From contig NZ_JACVHF010000016.1 of assembly GCF_014502795.1 (NCBI RefSeq), positions 23,594 to 87,593 on the forward strand: 64,000 bases of DNA, written 5' to 3'. The notes below the pieces were generated by a model, which saw nothing but the letters and a program-made list of their open reading frames with translations, was not told the DNA's origin and searched no databases. The stretch comes from Heliobacterium chlorum. GTDB lineage: Bacteria > Bacillota > Desulfitobacteriia > Heliobacteriales > Heliobacteriaceae. The position numbers and the translations under genes were made by a program. This document shows positions 44,235 to 55,156 of this stretch, piece after piece; the stretch's first letter is position 1; the number at the start of each line of letters is the position of its first letter.

Positions 44235-46439
44235 CTATCCTAATAAGGATTCCTTATCTGGTTTGGTGTTGGGCGTCAAGCGGCGAACCTCAAGCACGTC
44301 GCGCACCTTGCTGATTTTCTCCATAATAAAGCGCAAATGACCCATATCTCGAATTTCAACGACCATGTTGATCTGGGCCATCTTGTTTTTGGTTGCCCGG
44401 GAATAGATGGAATTGATCGATGTCTTCGTATCGGTCACAGCGATCATCACATCGGTCGTGAGCCCAACACGATCAAGAGAAATGACTTCCAACTCCACTT
44501 GATAGGTCGCATTCGATTGTGTGTCCCAAGCGACTTCGACCATCCGCTCTTTTTCTTCCGTGGACATATGGACGATGTTCACACAGTCGCTTCGATGGAT
44601 CGATACACCTCGACCTTTGGTGATGTAGCCGAGAATATCGTCTCCAGGTAAGGGGTTGCAGCAGCGAGAAAAGCGGATCAGCACATTGTCGACGCCACGA
44701 ACTCGGACACCTTGCGACGGTTTTCCAAAGCCGGAAAAGGGTTTGACCTCTGGCGGAACCGCAGCTTCTTCCTCGAACTTTTTTTCCTTTTTCAGTTCTT
44801 CCTTCAACCGGGAGATAATCTGGTTGTTCGTCAATGTACCGTCGCCGAGAGCGAAATAGACATCATCGACAGTTTGGAAATTAAAGCGCTTAGAGATTTC
44901 CATCAACCGGTCTGTCTTGAGAACTTCCGACGGTTCTAAGTTGAGTTTTTTCAACTCCCGCTCTAAGCTCTCTTTTCCCCGGTCGACGAACTCTTCCCGT
45001 TTCTCTTTCTTAAACCATTGGCGGATACGGTTCCGGGCGTTGGACGTTTTAACCACGTTCAGCCAGTCTCTCGAAGGACCAGGCGTTGACTTGGTTAAAA
45101 TTTCGATAATTTCACCGTTCGACAGTTTATAGTCTATAGGAACAATCCGGCCGTTCACCTTGGCTCCCATACAGCGGTGACCCACATTAGAGTGAATCCG
45201 GTATGCAAAGTCGATCGGTGTAGAGCCGGCAGGAAGTTCGATCACATCCCCCTTGGGGGTAAAGATAAATACGGCATCGGAGAAAAACTCTATCTTTAGA
45301 GACTCCATAAAAGTTTGCGTGTCTTTTTGTTCGGACTGCCACTCTTGCAACTGCCGGAGCCAGGCCAGCTTTTCTTCAAAGCCTGTTCCCTGGCTTTTGC
45401 CGCCCTCTTTATACTTCCAGTGGGCAGCAATTCCGTACTCGGCTGTGCGATGCATCTCAAAGGTACGGATCTGCACTTCGAAAGGCTCACCCATCGGTCC
45501 GACGAGGGTCGTATGGAGGGACTGGTACATGTTCGTCTTCGGTGTAGCGATGTAATCTTTAAACCGCATAGGGATCGGCTTCCAGATCGTATGGATGATG
45601 CCTAATGCGCCATAGCAATCCTTTACCGAGTCGACCAACACACGGACGGCGATCAGGTCATAAATCTCAGAAAGGTCTTTTTTCTGGTTTGTCATCTTGC
45701 GATAGATGGAATAGAAATGCTTCGGCCGTCCTGATATGTCCGCTTTGACTCCGACCGCTTCGAGCTTTTCACTCAGTTCCTGGATGATATCGTTGATGCG
45801 TTCCTCTCGCTCGGCCCGCTTGGTGGCGATGCGCTGGACCAGATCATAGTAAGTCTCCGGTTCAAGATAACGCAGGGACAGATCTTCCAGTTCCCACTTG
45901 ATTCGGGAAATCCCCAGACGGTTGGCTAAAGGAGCAAAAAGTTCAATCGTCTCTTCGGCGATTTCCCGCTGTTTTTCGGGCTTTTGATGACGGAGAGTCC
46001 GCATATTGTGCAGCCGGTCCGCCAGTTTGATTAAGATGACACGGATATCCTTCGCCATCGCCAGGAACATCTTGCGCAAGCTTTCCACCTGCTGTTCCTG
46101 TTTTGACCGAACTTCCAACCGGCTCAGTTTCGTGACTCCGTCGACCAGTAAGGCTACTTCCGGACCAAATTCTTTTTCTAATTCTTCCAATGTGATCGGC
46201 GTATCCTCGACCACATCATGGAGCAAACCGGCGGCGATCGTCGCCATGTCCAGCTCTAGATCAGCCAATATAAAGGCAACCGCCAAGGGATGGTAGATGT
46301 AGGGCTCCCCGGACTTGCGCAACTGACCGGTATGGGCGACATCGGCATATTGAAAGGCCCGGCGGACGAATTCCAGATCGGACTCCGCCTGTGTGTAACT
46401 TTGAACTCGTTTTAAAAGTTGTCCCAAGGTAACCTGCAT
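44235..46439 (-). CDS. relA: Bifunctional (p)ppGpp synthetase/hydrolase (RelA/SpoT, Rel)
   Basis: Stringent-response enzyme of 734 residues. Domains: HD hydrolase (about 20-170, LLHDVVEDT), synthetase (about 220-370, [15 protein letters not shown]), TGS (about 385-445, [20 protein letters not shown]), helical and zinc-finger-like region, and a C-terminal ACT domain ([24 protein letters not shown]). All domains of a Firmicute Rel are present. A TACAAT-type promoter may lie near 46535-46545. ATG is behind GGAGGTGAC. Confidence 0.95.
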   Translation of the reverse strand: MQVTLGQLLKRVQSYTQAESDLEFVRRAFQYADVAHTGQLRKSGEPYIYHPLAVAFILADLELDMATIAAGLLHDVVEDTPITLEELEKEFGPEVALLVDGVTKLSRLEVRSKQEQQVESLRKMFLAMAKDIRVILIKLADRLHNMRTLRHQKPEKQREIAEETIELFAPLANRLGISRIKWELEDLSLRYLEPETYYDLVQRIATKRAEREERINDIIQELSEKLEAVGVKADISGRPKHFYSIYRKMTNQKKDLSEIYDLIAVRVLVDSVKDCYGALGIIHTIWKPIPMRFKDYIATPKTNMYQSLHTTLVGPMGEPFEVQIRTFEMHRTAEYGIAAHWKYKEGGKSQGTGFEEKLAWLRQLQEWQSEQKDTQTFMESLKIEFFSDAVFIFTPKGDVIELPAGSTPIDFAYRIHSNVGHRCMGAKVNGRIVPIDYKLSNGEIIEILTKSTPGPSRDWLNVVKTSNARNRIRQWFKKEKREEFVDRGKESLERELKKLNLEPSEVLKTDRLMEISKRFNFQTVDDVYFALGDGTLTNNQIISRLKEELKKEKKFEEEAAVPPEVKPFSGFGKPSQGVRVRGVDNVLIRFSRCCNPLPGDDILGYITKGRGVSIHRSDCVNIVHMSTEEKERMVEVAWDTQSNATYQVELEVISLDRVGLTTDVMIAVTDTKTSINSIYSRATKNKMAQINMVVEIRDMGHLRFIMEKISKVRDVLEVRRLTPNTKPDKESLLG

Positions 46440-46610
46440 CTTGTCACCTCCCTAAAAAGGCTACTTAAACTCTCTGATAAATGATGTAAAGGCAAGTAAA
46501 CTCCCCGATTGGTCACGTAGCAAGTATTAATCATTGTACCATAATTTTCTAAGGGGTATACTTTTTTCATCGATTTGTTTCACAGGATTTTTCCGAATCT
46601 GGATTAAGAA

Positions 46611-46633
46611 AACCCCCGGAAAACTCGGGGGTT
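46611..46633 (-). terminator. Terminator after the second CDF gene
   Basis: Arms AACCCCCG (46611-46618) and CGGGGGTT (46626-46633) form a perfect 8-bp stem that touches the CDF stop codon; T-rich on the minus-strand 3' side. Confidence 0.8.
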
Positions 46634-47534
46634 ATCGGTTCCCTCGATTATTGCCAAGTTTGCATTCACCACACCGTTCGTTACAGGGCTCCTGGTGAAT
46701 CAGGATAGAACTTTTTGGATAAAGTTCTTGTATATCCTTCTCCACTGTATCTGAGATCTCATGAGTCTCCTCTACCGACTGTCGTTTGCAAAAGACCATA
46801 TGCATATCGATATGCCGTTCTGCCCCAGAACGGCGCGTCCGCACTTCGTGCACATTTACATATTTAGCAGCATGCCGTTCGATTCGTTCTTGAATTTGCT
46901 CCTCTTCTTCTTCAGGAAGCCGTGAATCGAGCAAAGGCAGAAAAGCCTGATGCAGCAGATCCCAGGAAGCCTTCATGATGAGTAAGGCCACACCGATGGC
47001 GACCAAGGGATCGACGAGCCACCAGCCAGTAACCTTCAGCAACAGTAACCCACCGAGGACGCCTAAAGAGGTATAGACATCGGTTCGCAGATGCATCGCA
47101 TCGGCTTCTAAAGCTACCGACTCAGTCTTCTTCGCCACAGTCATCAAACGAGAGGAAACAAAATAGTTCACCCCTGCTGATAGGGCCATGATCACAGCAC
47201 CCCAGCTCACCTCGGGTGCTTCACCGCCTACTTGCAGCTTATGAACGGCCTCCCAAATGATCCATAGGGCAGCGATAAAAATCAACAGAGCCTCAATGGT
47301 TCCTGCCACATTTTCAATTTTTCCATGGCCAAAATGATGGCTCTCATCGGCCGGTTTACTCGCTTCCCGCACACTAAAATACGCAATCAACGCAGCCATC
47401 AAGTCCAGTCCCGAATGGATCCCTTCGGAGATCACGCTGACAGAACCGATCAGCCAGCCGATTGCCACTTTGCCGATGACGAGTACCGTGTTGGAAGCCA
47501 CCGATAATCTCGCCACCTGCAGCCGTTCATCCAC
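46632..47534 (-). CDS. Cation diffusion facilitator transporter with Cys-rich tail
   Basis: A 300-residue metal exporter with the CDF core: SEGIHSGLDLMAALIAYFSVREA (TM2 His/Asp), HHFGHGKIENVAG, HLRTDVYTSLGVLGG (TM5), and a cytoplasmic domain (EEEEEQIQERIERHAAKYVNVHEVRTRRSG...HIDMHMVF). The C-terminus CNERCGECKLGNN adds three cysteines that may bind metal. It is a different clade from the CDF at 2920-3963. Start ATG. It is separated from secF by a terminator. Confidence 0.9.
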   Translation of the reverse strand: MDERLQVARLSVASNTVLVIGKVAIGWLIGSVSVISEGIHSGLDLMAALIAYFSVREASKPADESHHFGHGKIENVAGTIEALLIFIAALWIIWEAVHKLQVGGEAPEVSWGAVIMALSAGVNYFVSSRLMTVAKKTESVALEADAMHLRTDVYTSLGVLGGLLLLKVTGWWLVDPLVAIGVALLIMKASWDLLHQAFLPLLDSRLPEEEEEQIQERIERHAAKYVNVHEVRTRRSGAERHIDMHMVFCKRQSVEETHEISDTVEKDIQELYPKSSILIHQEPCNERCGECKLGNNRGNR

Positions 47535-47598
47535 TACCTAGTACCCCTTTTCAGATTCATGTCATTACCCATTGTAGCATATTCACTAAAAATGAAAA

Positions 47599-47620
47599 GC
47601 ACTCCAGTTTCCTGGAGTGC
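47599..47620 (-). terminator. Terminator after secF
   Basis: Arms GCACTCCAG (47599-47607) and CTGGAGTGC (47612-47620) form a perfect 9-bp stem, with a T-rich downstream region on the minus strand. Confidence 0.82.
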
Positions 47621-47649
47621 CCACATTCTCGTCAAGCCACTCTGACCAT

Positions 47650-48531
47650 TTAGGCCGTTTTGGCTCTATTTTTGCTCCGTTGAGCCTTCTCCAATTGTTT
47701 GAAGTCAAACCACAGGGGGCTGGCATTGAAGATAGACGAATAGGCACCGGAGACGACACCGACCAACATGGCCAGAGTAAATACCTTTGTGGTCTCTCCG
47801 CCCCAGAACAACAGCGCCACCAATACGAAGACGACTTGCAGCACCGTATTGATAGAACGAGTCATCGTCTCTAAAACAGAACGGTTGACGAGCGACTCCA
47901 AATCTTCCGTCCGTTTTTTCCGATTCAGGTTCTCCCGAATCCGGTCAAAGATGACGATCGTATCGTTGATGGAGTAACCGACGACAGTCAGCACAGCTGC
48001 GACAAAAGAGCTGTCCACTTCGATCTGAAAGATCGAGAAGATCCCTACGACGACAAAGACGTCGTGCATCAATGCTAAAATCGCGGCGATAGCAAATTTG
48101 AACTCAAATCGAACGGTAATATAGCCGATAATCAGCACGCTGGCGATAGCCAGGGCCAGTAGAGCCTTTTGCGCTAGTTCCTTCCCGATGACCGGTCCCA
48201 CGATTTCATCCCGTTGGACTGTTAAGTTTCCCACTTGGGATTTGATATCGTTAACAAGTTTACTCCGTTCACCTTCGTCCATCGGTTTCGTCCGGATGAA
48301 TACGTTGTTTCCATCGGAAAGCTGAATCGTCGAACTGCCCAAGTGGGACTGGTCTAAGACGTTACGAACCTGTTCAACAGTAACCGTATTTTCAAACTGA
48401 AATTGCAACAAGGAACCACCGGTAAAATCAATCCCCAGATTAAGACCGCGCAGGAGCAGGGAGATAATGCCCGGGATGATGATGAGCAATGAAATGGCAT
48501 ACCAGATCTTTCGGCGTCCGATGATGTTCAT
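47650..48531 (-). CDS. secF: Protein translocase subunit SecF
   Basis: Membrane partner of SecD that uses the proton-motive force to help protein export. The 293-residue protein has six spans, the N-terminal GLNLGIDFTGGSLLQFQF (FTGG), and the conserved YSINDTIVIFDRIRENLNRK. Start ATG is 17 nt after the secD stop in the secD-secF operon. Confidence 0.96.
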   Translation of the reverse strand: MNIIGRRKIWYAISLLIIIPGIISLLLRGLNLGIDFTGGSLLQFQFENTVTVEQVRNVLDQSHLGSSTIQLSDGNNVFIRTKPMDEGERSKLVNDIKSQVGNLTVQRDEIVGPVIGKELAQKALLALAIASVLIIGYITVRFEFKFAIAAILALMHDVFVVVGIFSIFQIEVDSSFVAAVLTVVGYSINDTIVIFDRIRENLNRKKRTEDLESLVNRSVLETMTRSINTVLQVVFVLVALLFWGGETTKVFTLAMLVGVVSGAYSSIFNASPLWFDFKQLEKAQRSKNRAKTA

Positions 48532-48548
48532 GTCCGGGTTTCCCTCCT

Positions 48549-49757
48549 TTAGGCTCCATACAGCTTATTGTTTTTGATCAGACCGCTGCCGACCATGGAC
48601 CGTAATAACCAGCGGGTAAAGGTGATGGCCGTAAACATACTAGCCACAATACCGATACCGAGCGTGACAGCAAATCCTCGAATCGGACCGGTACCCAAGT
48701 AATAAAGAACAGCGACAGCGATGAAAGTGGTCACGTTCGAGTCCAAAATCGTCGTGAAGGCTCGCTTAAATCCTTCTTCAATAGCTGTGCGTAAGGTCTT
48801 GCCGGCACGGAGTTCTTCCTTTAAGCGCTCGTAAATGATGACGTTCGCGTCCACGGCCACACCGATGGACAATAAGAATCCAGCGATGCCTGGCAGAGTC
48901 AATGTGGCATGCAACATGGCCATAGCGCCTAATACGATGATAGAATACAAGATGAGGGATACGATCGCCACAATGCCTGGGGCTCGATAATAGAGGAACA
49001 TGAATGCAAAGATGAGTCCAACACCGACCATAGCAGCCATTTGGCTCTTAGACAGGCTGTCCGCCCCCAATGTCGGACCAACGGTGCGTTTCTCGACCAT
49101 TTCCATTTTGACCGGCAGTGCGCCTGAGTTCAGCAACAGGGCCATCCGATGGGCCTCATCGAGGGAGGCATATCCGGTGATCTGAGCTTGACCGGTCGTA
49201 ATCGCTTCATTTACCTTCGGATTTTGTAACATATCATTGTCAAGGTAGATGCCGATCTGTTTGCCCACGTTAGCACGAGTAACATCGGCAAACTTCTTAG
49301 CCCCTTCCGAAGTCAGCGTCAGCGATACGATAGGCTGATTGTTTCTCGAGTCCATGCCTTCTTTGGCTTCTTTCAGATCGGTCCCTTCGACGACCACTTT
49401 TCCGTCAGCCGTGCGAAAAGTCAAGACCGCCGTTTTACCGATCAGTTCAATCGCTTTATCGGGGTCTGAGATGCCAGGGAGTTCGATAATCAACCGGTTG
49501 TCGCCTTCCACCTGGATAATCGGTTCTGCAACTCCTAAGCCGTTTACCCGCTGTTCCATGATGGCTTGAACCTGCTTCATATCATCTCGAGTCACTTTAT
49601 GGTCCGGAGTATCTACTCCCTGCAGGACCACATGAAGACCGCCCTGCAAGTCCAACCCCAGTTTCATGTTCTTTTGAATCGGGGTGAAACTGAGAGCGGC
49701 AGCAATGGCCACGACCAAAATCAGGGCCACCAATTGGAGCGTTTTGCGTGCATTCAT
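48549..49757 (-). CDS. secD: Protein translocase subunit SecD
   Basis: Export accessory membrane protein of 402 residues with an N-terminal span, a large exterior P1 domain (MKLGLDLQGGLHVVLQG, D/G motif), and the C-terminal transmembrane block with SIGVAVDANVIIYERLKEELRAGK. It is shorter than E. coli SecD (615) as is usual in Firmicutes. ATG has AAGGAGG at good spacing, and a near-consensus promoter lies upstream. Confidence 0.96.
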   Translation of the reverse strand: MNARKTLQLVALILVVAIAAALSFTPIQKNMKLGLDLQGGLHVVLQGVDTPDHKVTRDDMKQVQAIMEQRVNGLGVAEPIIQVEGDNRLIIELPGISDPDKAIELIGKTAVLTFRTADGKVVVEGTDLKEAKEGMDSRNNQPIVSLTLTSEGAKKFADVTRANVGKQIGIYLDNDMLQNPKVNEAITTGQAQITGYASLDEAHRMALLLNSGALPVKMEMVEKRTVGPTLGADSLSKSQMAAMVGVGLIFAFMFLYYRAPGIVAIVSLILYSIIVLGAMAMLHATLTLPGIAGFLLSIGVAVDANVIIYERLKEELRAGKTLRTAIEEGFKRAFTTILDSNVTTFIAVAVLYYLGTGPIRGFAVTLGIGIVASMFTAITFTRWLLRSMVGSGLIKNNKLYGA

Positions 49758-49837
49758 AGTGCCCGCTGCCTCCTTGCTATTTTTACACTATTCACGGACG
49801 AGTGTATCCCCTTAACAGGGAATATGACACAAATTGA

Positions 49838-49867
49838 ATTATACTCCCCGGTCATAAAGCTTGTCAA
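49838..49867 (-). promoter_or_regulatory. secD operon promoter
   Basis: Minus-strand TTGACA (49862-49867) and TATAAT (49838-49843), 18 nt apart, both full consensus. Confidence 0.87.
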
Positions 49868-49895
49868 ACAGGAAGATTTGGATTGAATATATTAA

Positions 49896-50558
49896 CTATA
49901 AAAATCGTGCACCGTTAATTATTAAGTGGAATTGGCAATCAAGGAAAGATGCAGCCCGGCGGCACATGACCATTCGAGGGAGAAAGATCTCGAAGTAATC
50001 GATGAGCGGACTGATTTGTAAGTCTGTTTTCAATTCTAAGGTGATATTGCGGCCTTCTAAATTCACGGAAGATTCTCGTACAGCGTAGTTGACCCGGTCA
50101 TGAATATCAAAAGAAGCATGTTCTTTATTGCGTACACGCTTAAAGTGAACATCACACTTGTCCGCTAAAATCAAGGCGGCAGCCGGGATGTTGATCACTT
50201 GTCCGACCGATTCGTCATGATTGCCGATAGCGGCGATGACTTCAGCGATCTCTCCAAAGTCCATCCCCATCTCCCGGAGTATACTGCGAGCCAGCAGAGC
50301 CCCGATTTGAGCGTGGCTGTCCCGACTGACGGCATTGCCGATATCATGCATAAACCCGGCAATACAAGCCAGTTCTACCTTACGGGGGTCTGCCTGTATA
50401 TGGGAAAGGATTCGGCCGGCTTGTTGGCTAACCAGTGCCGCATGACGTAAGCCGTGTTCCGTATAACCGAGCACACCGAGGTGTTCATTTCCTTTCTCGA
50501 TATAGGCCCTCACTTCAGGATTGGCTTTGATGTCTTCAAAAGTGACCGTGATCGACAT
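49896..50558 (-). CDS. HD-domain phosphohydrolase
   Basis: A 220-residue protein with HGLRHAAL and MHDIGNA (metal-binding H...HD) and later IGNHDESVG, the signatures of an HD hydrolase. The C-terminal 60 residues (SSVNLEGRNITLELKTDLQISPLIDYFEIFLPRMVMCRRAASFL) form an extra beta-alpha domain. The substrate is unknown; HD proteins hydrolyse nucleotides or (p)ppGpp-like molecules. Start ATG 50558 (AAGGAAG upstream) is preferred to 50564. It stands between secD and the spo0E-like gene. Confidence 0.85.
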   Translation of the reverse strand: MSITVTFEDIKANPEVRAYIEKGNEHLGVLGYTEHGLRHAALVSQQAGRILSHIQADPRKVELACIAGFMHDIGNAVSRDSHAQIGALLARSILREMGMDFGEIAEVIAAIGNHDESVGQVINIPAAALILADKCDVHFKRVRNKEHASFDIHDRVNYAVRESSVNLEGRNITLELKTDLQISPLIDYFEIFLPRMVMCRRAASFLDCQFHLIINGARFL

Positions 50559-50618
50559 TATCATCTTCCTTATGCAATGTAATAGGCCATAAAGAAAAAT
50601 ACGGTCGCTGAGGCTTGC

Positions 50619-50819
50619 TCAGCGACCGGTGATCAAATCAGGAAAGTCCAATTCCATCTGACGGTTTGATCGCATATACTCTGCGATCAGGCGGTCAAGT
50701 TCACAGGACTTGCGGTAAATGGCACCACTGGTCAACGTCTTTGCATCAAACCGCCGTGCCAATTTATCCAATTCCTTACGTTTGCGATGAATCCGGCGCA
50801 ACAAAACCGTGCAATCCAA
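50619..50819 (-). CDS. Spo0E-like aspartyl phosphatase (sporulation control)
   Basis: Small helical-hairpin protein of 66 residues with the Spo0E signature in CELDRLIAEYMRS (consensus SxELDxLI). Family members dephosphorylate Spo0A~P and delay sporulation. I start at TTG 50819 because GGAGGGGG lies just upstream; an upstream TTG at 50840 precedes that ribosome site. It is a stand-alone gene between yajC and the HD gene. The first Ser of the motif is Cys here. Confidence 0.8.
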   Translation of the reverse strand: MDCTVLLRRIHRKRKELDKLARRFDAKTLTSGAIYRKSCELDRLIAEYMRSNRQMELDFPDLITGR

Positions 50820-50985
50820 AATTGCCCCCTCCTTCGACAATAAGACTGCAAATATCTTTTATCTTAGCCAGGTTAGACATGGAATCTTTTCCATATTATT
50901 CATTCGACTTATTCCACAAAATTCCTGCCTGCACTGTAAAGAATTTGCAATTTTTTCGTCACAAGGTGGGTTCGTTGTGTTGGCG

Positions 50986-51255
50986 TTATTCTTTTTCGAC
51001 GACTCTCAAGATGGCCGATTTGGCATATTCCACTTGAACGCCTTCAGCGACTTGAAGGGTGACGATCTCTGTTCCCACTTCGGTAATGGTTCCGTACATA
51101 CCTCCGGCTGTAAGGACCCGATCATAGACTTTCAGGTTGTCCAAAAGCTGTTTATGTTCTTTTTGCGCCTTTTTTTGCGGGCGAATAAATAAGAAATAGA
51201 AAGCGCCGAAGAGCACCGCCATGTAGATAAGCAATACGCTTGAATCCATAGACAA
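50986..51255 (-). CDS. yajC: Preprotein translocase subunit YajC
   Basis: Small SecDF-associated membrane protein of 89 residues: one N-terminal span (LLIYMAVLFGAFYFLFIRPQKK) followed by KYDRVLTAGGMYGTITEVGTEIVTLQVAEGVQVEYAKSAILRVV-like beta region (here LKVYDRVLTAGG). It lies in the conserved queA-tgt-yajC-secDF order, though separated from secD by two genes here. Confidence 0.95.
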   Translation of the reverse strand: MSMDSSVLLIYMAVLFGAFYFLFIRPQKKAQKEHKQLLDNLKVYDRVLTAGGMYGTITEVGTEIVTLQVAEGVQVEYAKSAILRVVEKE

Positions 51256-51296
51256 CTATCCTCCTTTCCAAACAACATCTTCCATTGGTTCGAGAA

Positions 51297-52554
<1,258 letters not shown>

Positions 52555-53589
52555 TTAGAGAATCAGCATAGCGTCGCCAAAGCTAAAGAAGCGATAACCC
52601 TCTCGTAAGGCCTCATGGTAGGCGTTCATCACTTTTTCTCGGCTTGCGAATGCAGAGACGAGCATGAGCAAAGTGGATTTGGGTAAGTGAAAATTAGTTA
52701 TCAATCCGCTCAGGGCTTTGAACTCATAGCCTGGATAGATAAAGATGTCTGTCCAGCCGGAGGAGGCGACGATTTCACCGTTGTTCATCGCAGCCACTGT
52801 TTCCAAAGTGCGAGCAGCAGTGGTGCCGACGGCGATGACTCGACGACCTTCCCGGCGAGCCTGTTGGATGATGTGGGCCGATTCCGGGTCTACTTGATAG
52901 AACTCGGAATGCATACGGTGTTCTTCGACCTTGTCCACTTGAACAGGACGAAAGGTACCTAAGCCCACATGGAGCAAAATCGAAGTAATGATTATTCCTT
53001 TTTCGCGCAGTTCTTCAAGAAGCCGCGGAGTGAAATGTAGACCGGCTGTAGGTGCTGCCGCAGAGCCCCGTTCCTGGTTGTAGACTGTTTGATATCGTTC
53101 GGCCGATTCGCGGGGCAACGGTTCCTCTATATAGGGCGGGAGCGGCATCTGACCAACATCGTCGAGGATCTGGTCGAAATCTCCTTGATAGTGAAACCGG
53201 ATGATGCGTCCACCGAATTCAGTCGTTTCCAAAATTTCAGCCGCTAAGGCACCATCGCCGAAATCGACGATAGTGCCCGGTTTGAGTCGACGACCTGGGC
53301 GAACAAGGGTCTCCCAACAATCGTCCCCTTTCGGCGTTAATAGGACCATCTCAACCTGCACATTGCTGCCCCGTTTTATTCCATAAAGACGAGCCGGAAT
53401 CACTCGCGTTCGGTTGACGACCAGTACGTCTCCCGGTTGCAGATAGTCCCCGATTTGCCAAAACCGGCTGTGGGTAATCGCGCCGCTATTGCGGTTTAAA
53501 ACCATTAACCGAGAGGCATCACGCGGTTCCATCGGGGTTTGGCCAATGGCCTCTGGCGGTAATTCATAATCAAACAAAGAGACATCCAT
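52555..53589 (-). CDS. queA: S-adenosylmethionine:tRNA ribosyltransferase-isomerase
   Basis: Adds the epoxycyclopentane ring to preQ1 in tRNA using SAM. The 344-residue protein has the QueA pattern [39 protein letters not shown] and [30 protein letters not shown] and ends SFGDAMLIL, a normal C-terminus. ATG directly follows the SpoIID-like stop. Together with tgt and queH it completes the late queuosine steps in this window. Confidence 0.96.
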   Translation of the reverse strand: MDVSLFDYELPPEAIGQTPMEPRDASRLMVLNRNSGAITHSRFWQIGDYLQPGDVLVVNRTRVIPARLYGIKRGSNVQVEMVLLTPKGDDCWETLVRPGRRLKPGTIVDFGDGALAAEILETTEFGGRIIRFHYQGDFDQILDDVGQMPLPPYIEEPLPRESAERYQTVYNQERGSAAAPTAGLHFTPRLLEELREKGIIITSILLHVGLGTFRPVQVDKVEEHRMHSEFYQVDPESAHIIQQARREGRRVIAVGTTAARTLETVAAMNNGEIVASSGWTDIFIYPGYEFKALSGLITNFHLPKSTLLMLVSAFASREKVMNAYHEALREGYRFFSFGDAMLIL

Positions 53590-55008
53590 TTAAATTCCCC
53601 AATCTCCTACGATACGGAGCCGGTTATCCCGGCGATCCTGGTTGTAATAATGCTCAATAATATCGTTGTATTTTTTTCCGGCTTTGGCCAAGCCCATGGC
53701 TCCCCATTGGCTCATGCCCACACCATGTCCAAAGCCGTAGCCGTCGATGATGAATTCATCGGCCGATGAAGACGAACCGGCTAGGATACTAGTTCCTCCT
53801 GAAGAAATGGCTGTGGCCGTCGCTGTTAAGACGGCTAACCCGCTGGATTTTAGCTGGTAGCTGCCCGTCGTCAATACAGTCGTTTTGGTAACTCCCGAAC
53901 TTCCGTAACTTAAAACTTGAAGGTCAGCGCCAGATGCCCCACTTCCGGATATGGTAAATTTGGTAGATGGAGTGTCTAAAAGCTGACGGACCTTCGCTTT
54001 ATCGATAGAGATGGTCCCTTTTGTCCCCATAACCTCTAATCGGGTCACTCGTCCAGAGGGACTCATTTCAGCAATGTGTAGACTTTTGACATCTCCGGGA
54101 TCTTTTCCGGTCAGGGAAAGGGTCTGGTTGGCCAACTGGCGGGCTGTGATAGTCTTACGCCAGTGATAGGCTAATGCTGCAGAGCCTTTCATTTCTTCAG
54201 CATATTTATCTTCCGGTGCTAGAACTCCCCGTAAATAGGGGACATCACTATTCCATACATACCGAGCATCTTCCGTTTGTCCCCCGCTGTTGGAGTGAAA
54301 TACGGCTTCGATGAGTTTTCCGTCGTATGTAACGACCTGCCCTCGTGTCGCATTGACCAGTTGAGTTACCCGGGGCGTTTCTCCGGCAATGCCTTGATAG
54401 ACTTGGCTGCTTTGGGTAGCTTGCACATCATAATAATAGCCAAAACTATCCCGGCGGTCTCGCTGCTGCAACGCATAGGTTCTTGAGGCAAGTGCCTGCG
54501 CTTTAATCGCCTCTTCCGGGGCACCGCTGCCGATTTCCATACCGACGACGCCATAGAGGTAGGATTCCATATCAATGACGTTGATCAAGGCTAAGCTGTT
54601 TGTCCCCTGGGAACGCAAGTGATAGACTCGGAGGCTGCCCCGGTATTTTTTGCCGTTTACCTCCAGAATATTCTCGCCGCTGCCAACCGCTTTTAACAGT
54701 AAGGGACCGTTAAAACTTTTGGCCAGGGCCTTGTTGTCTTTTGCTAGGTTGATGACGGCGCCCACTGCACTGGCCGTCCATGTCTTCTGACCAGCATCCT
54801 CAATAATACCATTTGTTTCTTCATCAAACCACTGATATGTACCGGAAATTACTCGAACATCGGCCGATGTTTGCTGCGCCAGTAACACCCGCAGCAACGG
54901 CAATTCTCTCGCCTCGGCCGGTGTCACTATCCCTGACGTGATGATCAGACTGAACAATGCCATAAGAAGCCAGTGAAGCCCCCACCGCTTTGTTTGTGCC
55001 ATCTCCAT
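53590..55008 (-). CDS. SpoIID/LytB-domain protein (amidase enhancer type)
   Basis: Exported cell-wall protein of 472 residues. Residues 1-32 are a signal peptide. It then has a SpoIID/LytB domain (DMESYLYGVVGMEIGSGAPEEAIKAQALASRTYALQQR, AVFHSNSGGQTEDARYVWNSDVPYLRGV) ending in EFIIDGYGFGHGVGMSQWGAMGLAKAGKKYNDIIEHYY. SpoIID is a lytic transglycosylase needed for engulfment. It sits in the queA cluster rather than in the spoIIQ region, so it may be a housekeeping paralogue. ATG 55008 follows AGGAG. Adjacent queA starts at the next base. Confidence 0.88.
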   Translation of the reverse strand: MEMAQTKRWGLHWLLMALFSLIITSGIVTPAEARELPLLRVLLAQQTSADVRVISGTYQWFDEETNGIIEDAGQKTWTASAVGAVINLAKDNKALAKSFNGPLLLKAVGSGENILEVNGKKYRGSLRVYHLRSQGTNSLALINVIDMESYLYGVVGMEIGSGAPEEAIKAQALASRTYALQQRDRRDSFGYYYDVQATQSSQVYQGIAGETPRVTQLVNATRGQVVTYDGKLIEAVFHSNSGGQTEDARYVWNSDVPYLRGVLAPEDKYAEEMKGSAALAYHWRKTITARQLANQTLSLTGKDPGDVKSLHIAEMSPSGRVTRLEVMGTKGTISIDKAKVRQLLDTPSTKFTISGSGASGADLQVLSYGSSGVTKTTVLTTGSYQLKSSGLAVLTATATAISSGGTSILAGSSSSADEFIIDGYGFGHGVGMSQWGAMGLAKAGKKYNDIIEHYYNQDRRDNRLRIVGDWGI

Positions 55009-55156
55009 TTTGTCTCCTTTTCTAGGTATGACTATGGAGCTTTAATTCGACAATCTGGTGGCACTTTCCTGTCTATGCTATGAAATAGAAAAGAGACTCT
55101 CTCTGACGATAGAGATAGTCTCTTTGGATGATAATCGGTTACTCTTGAAGGTACTT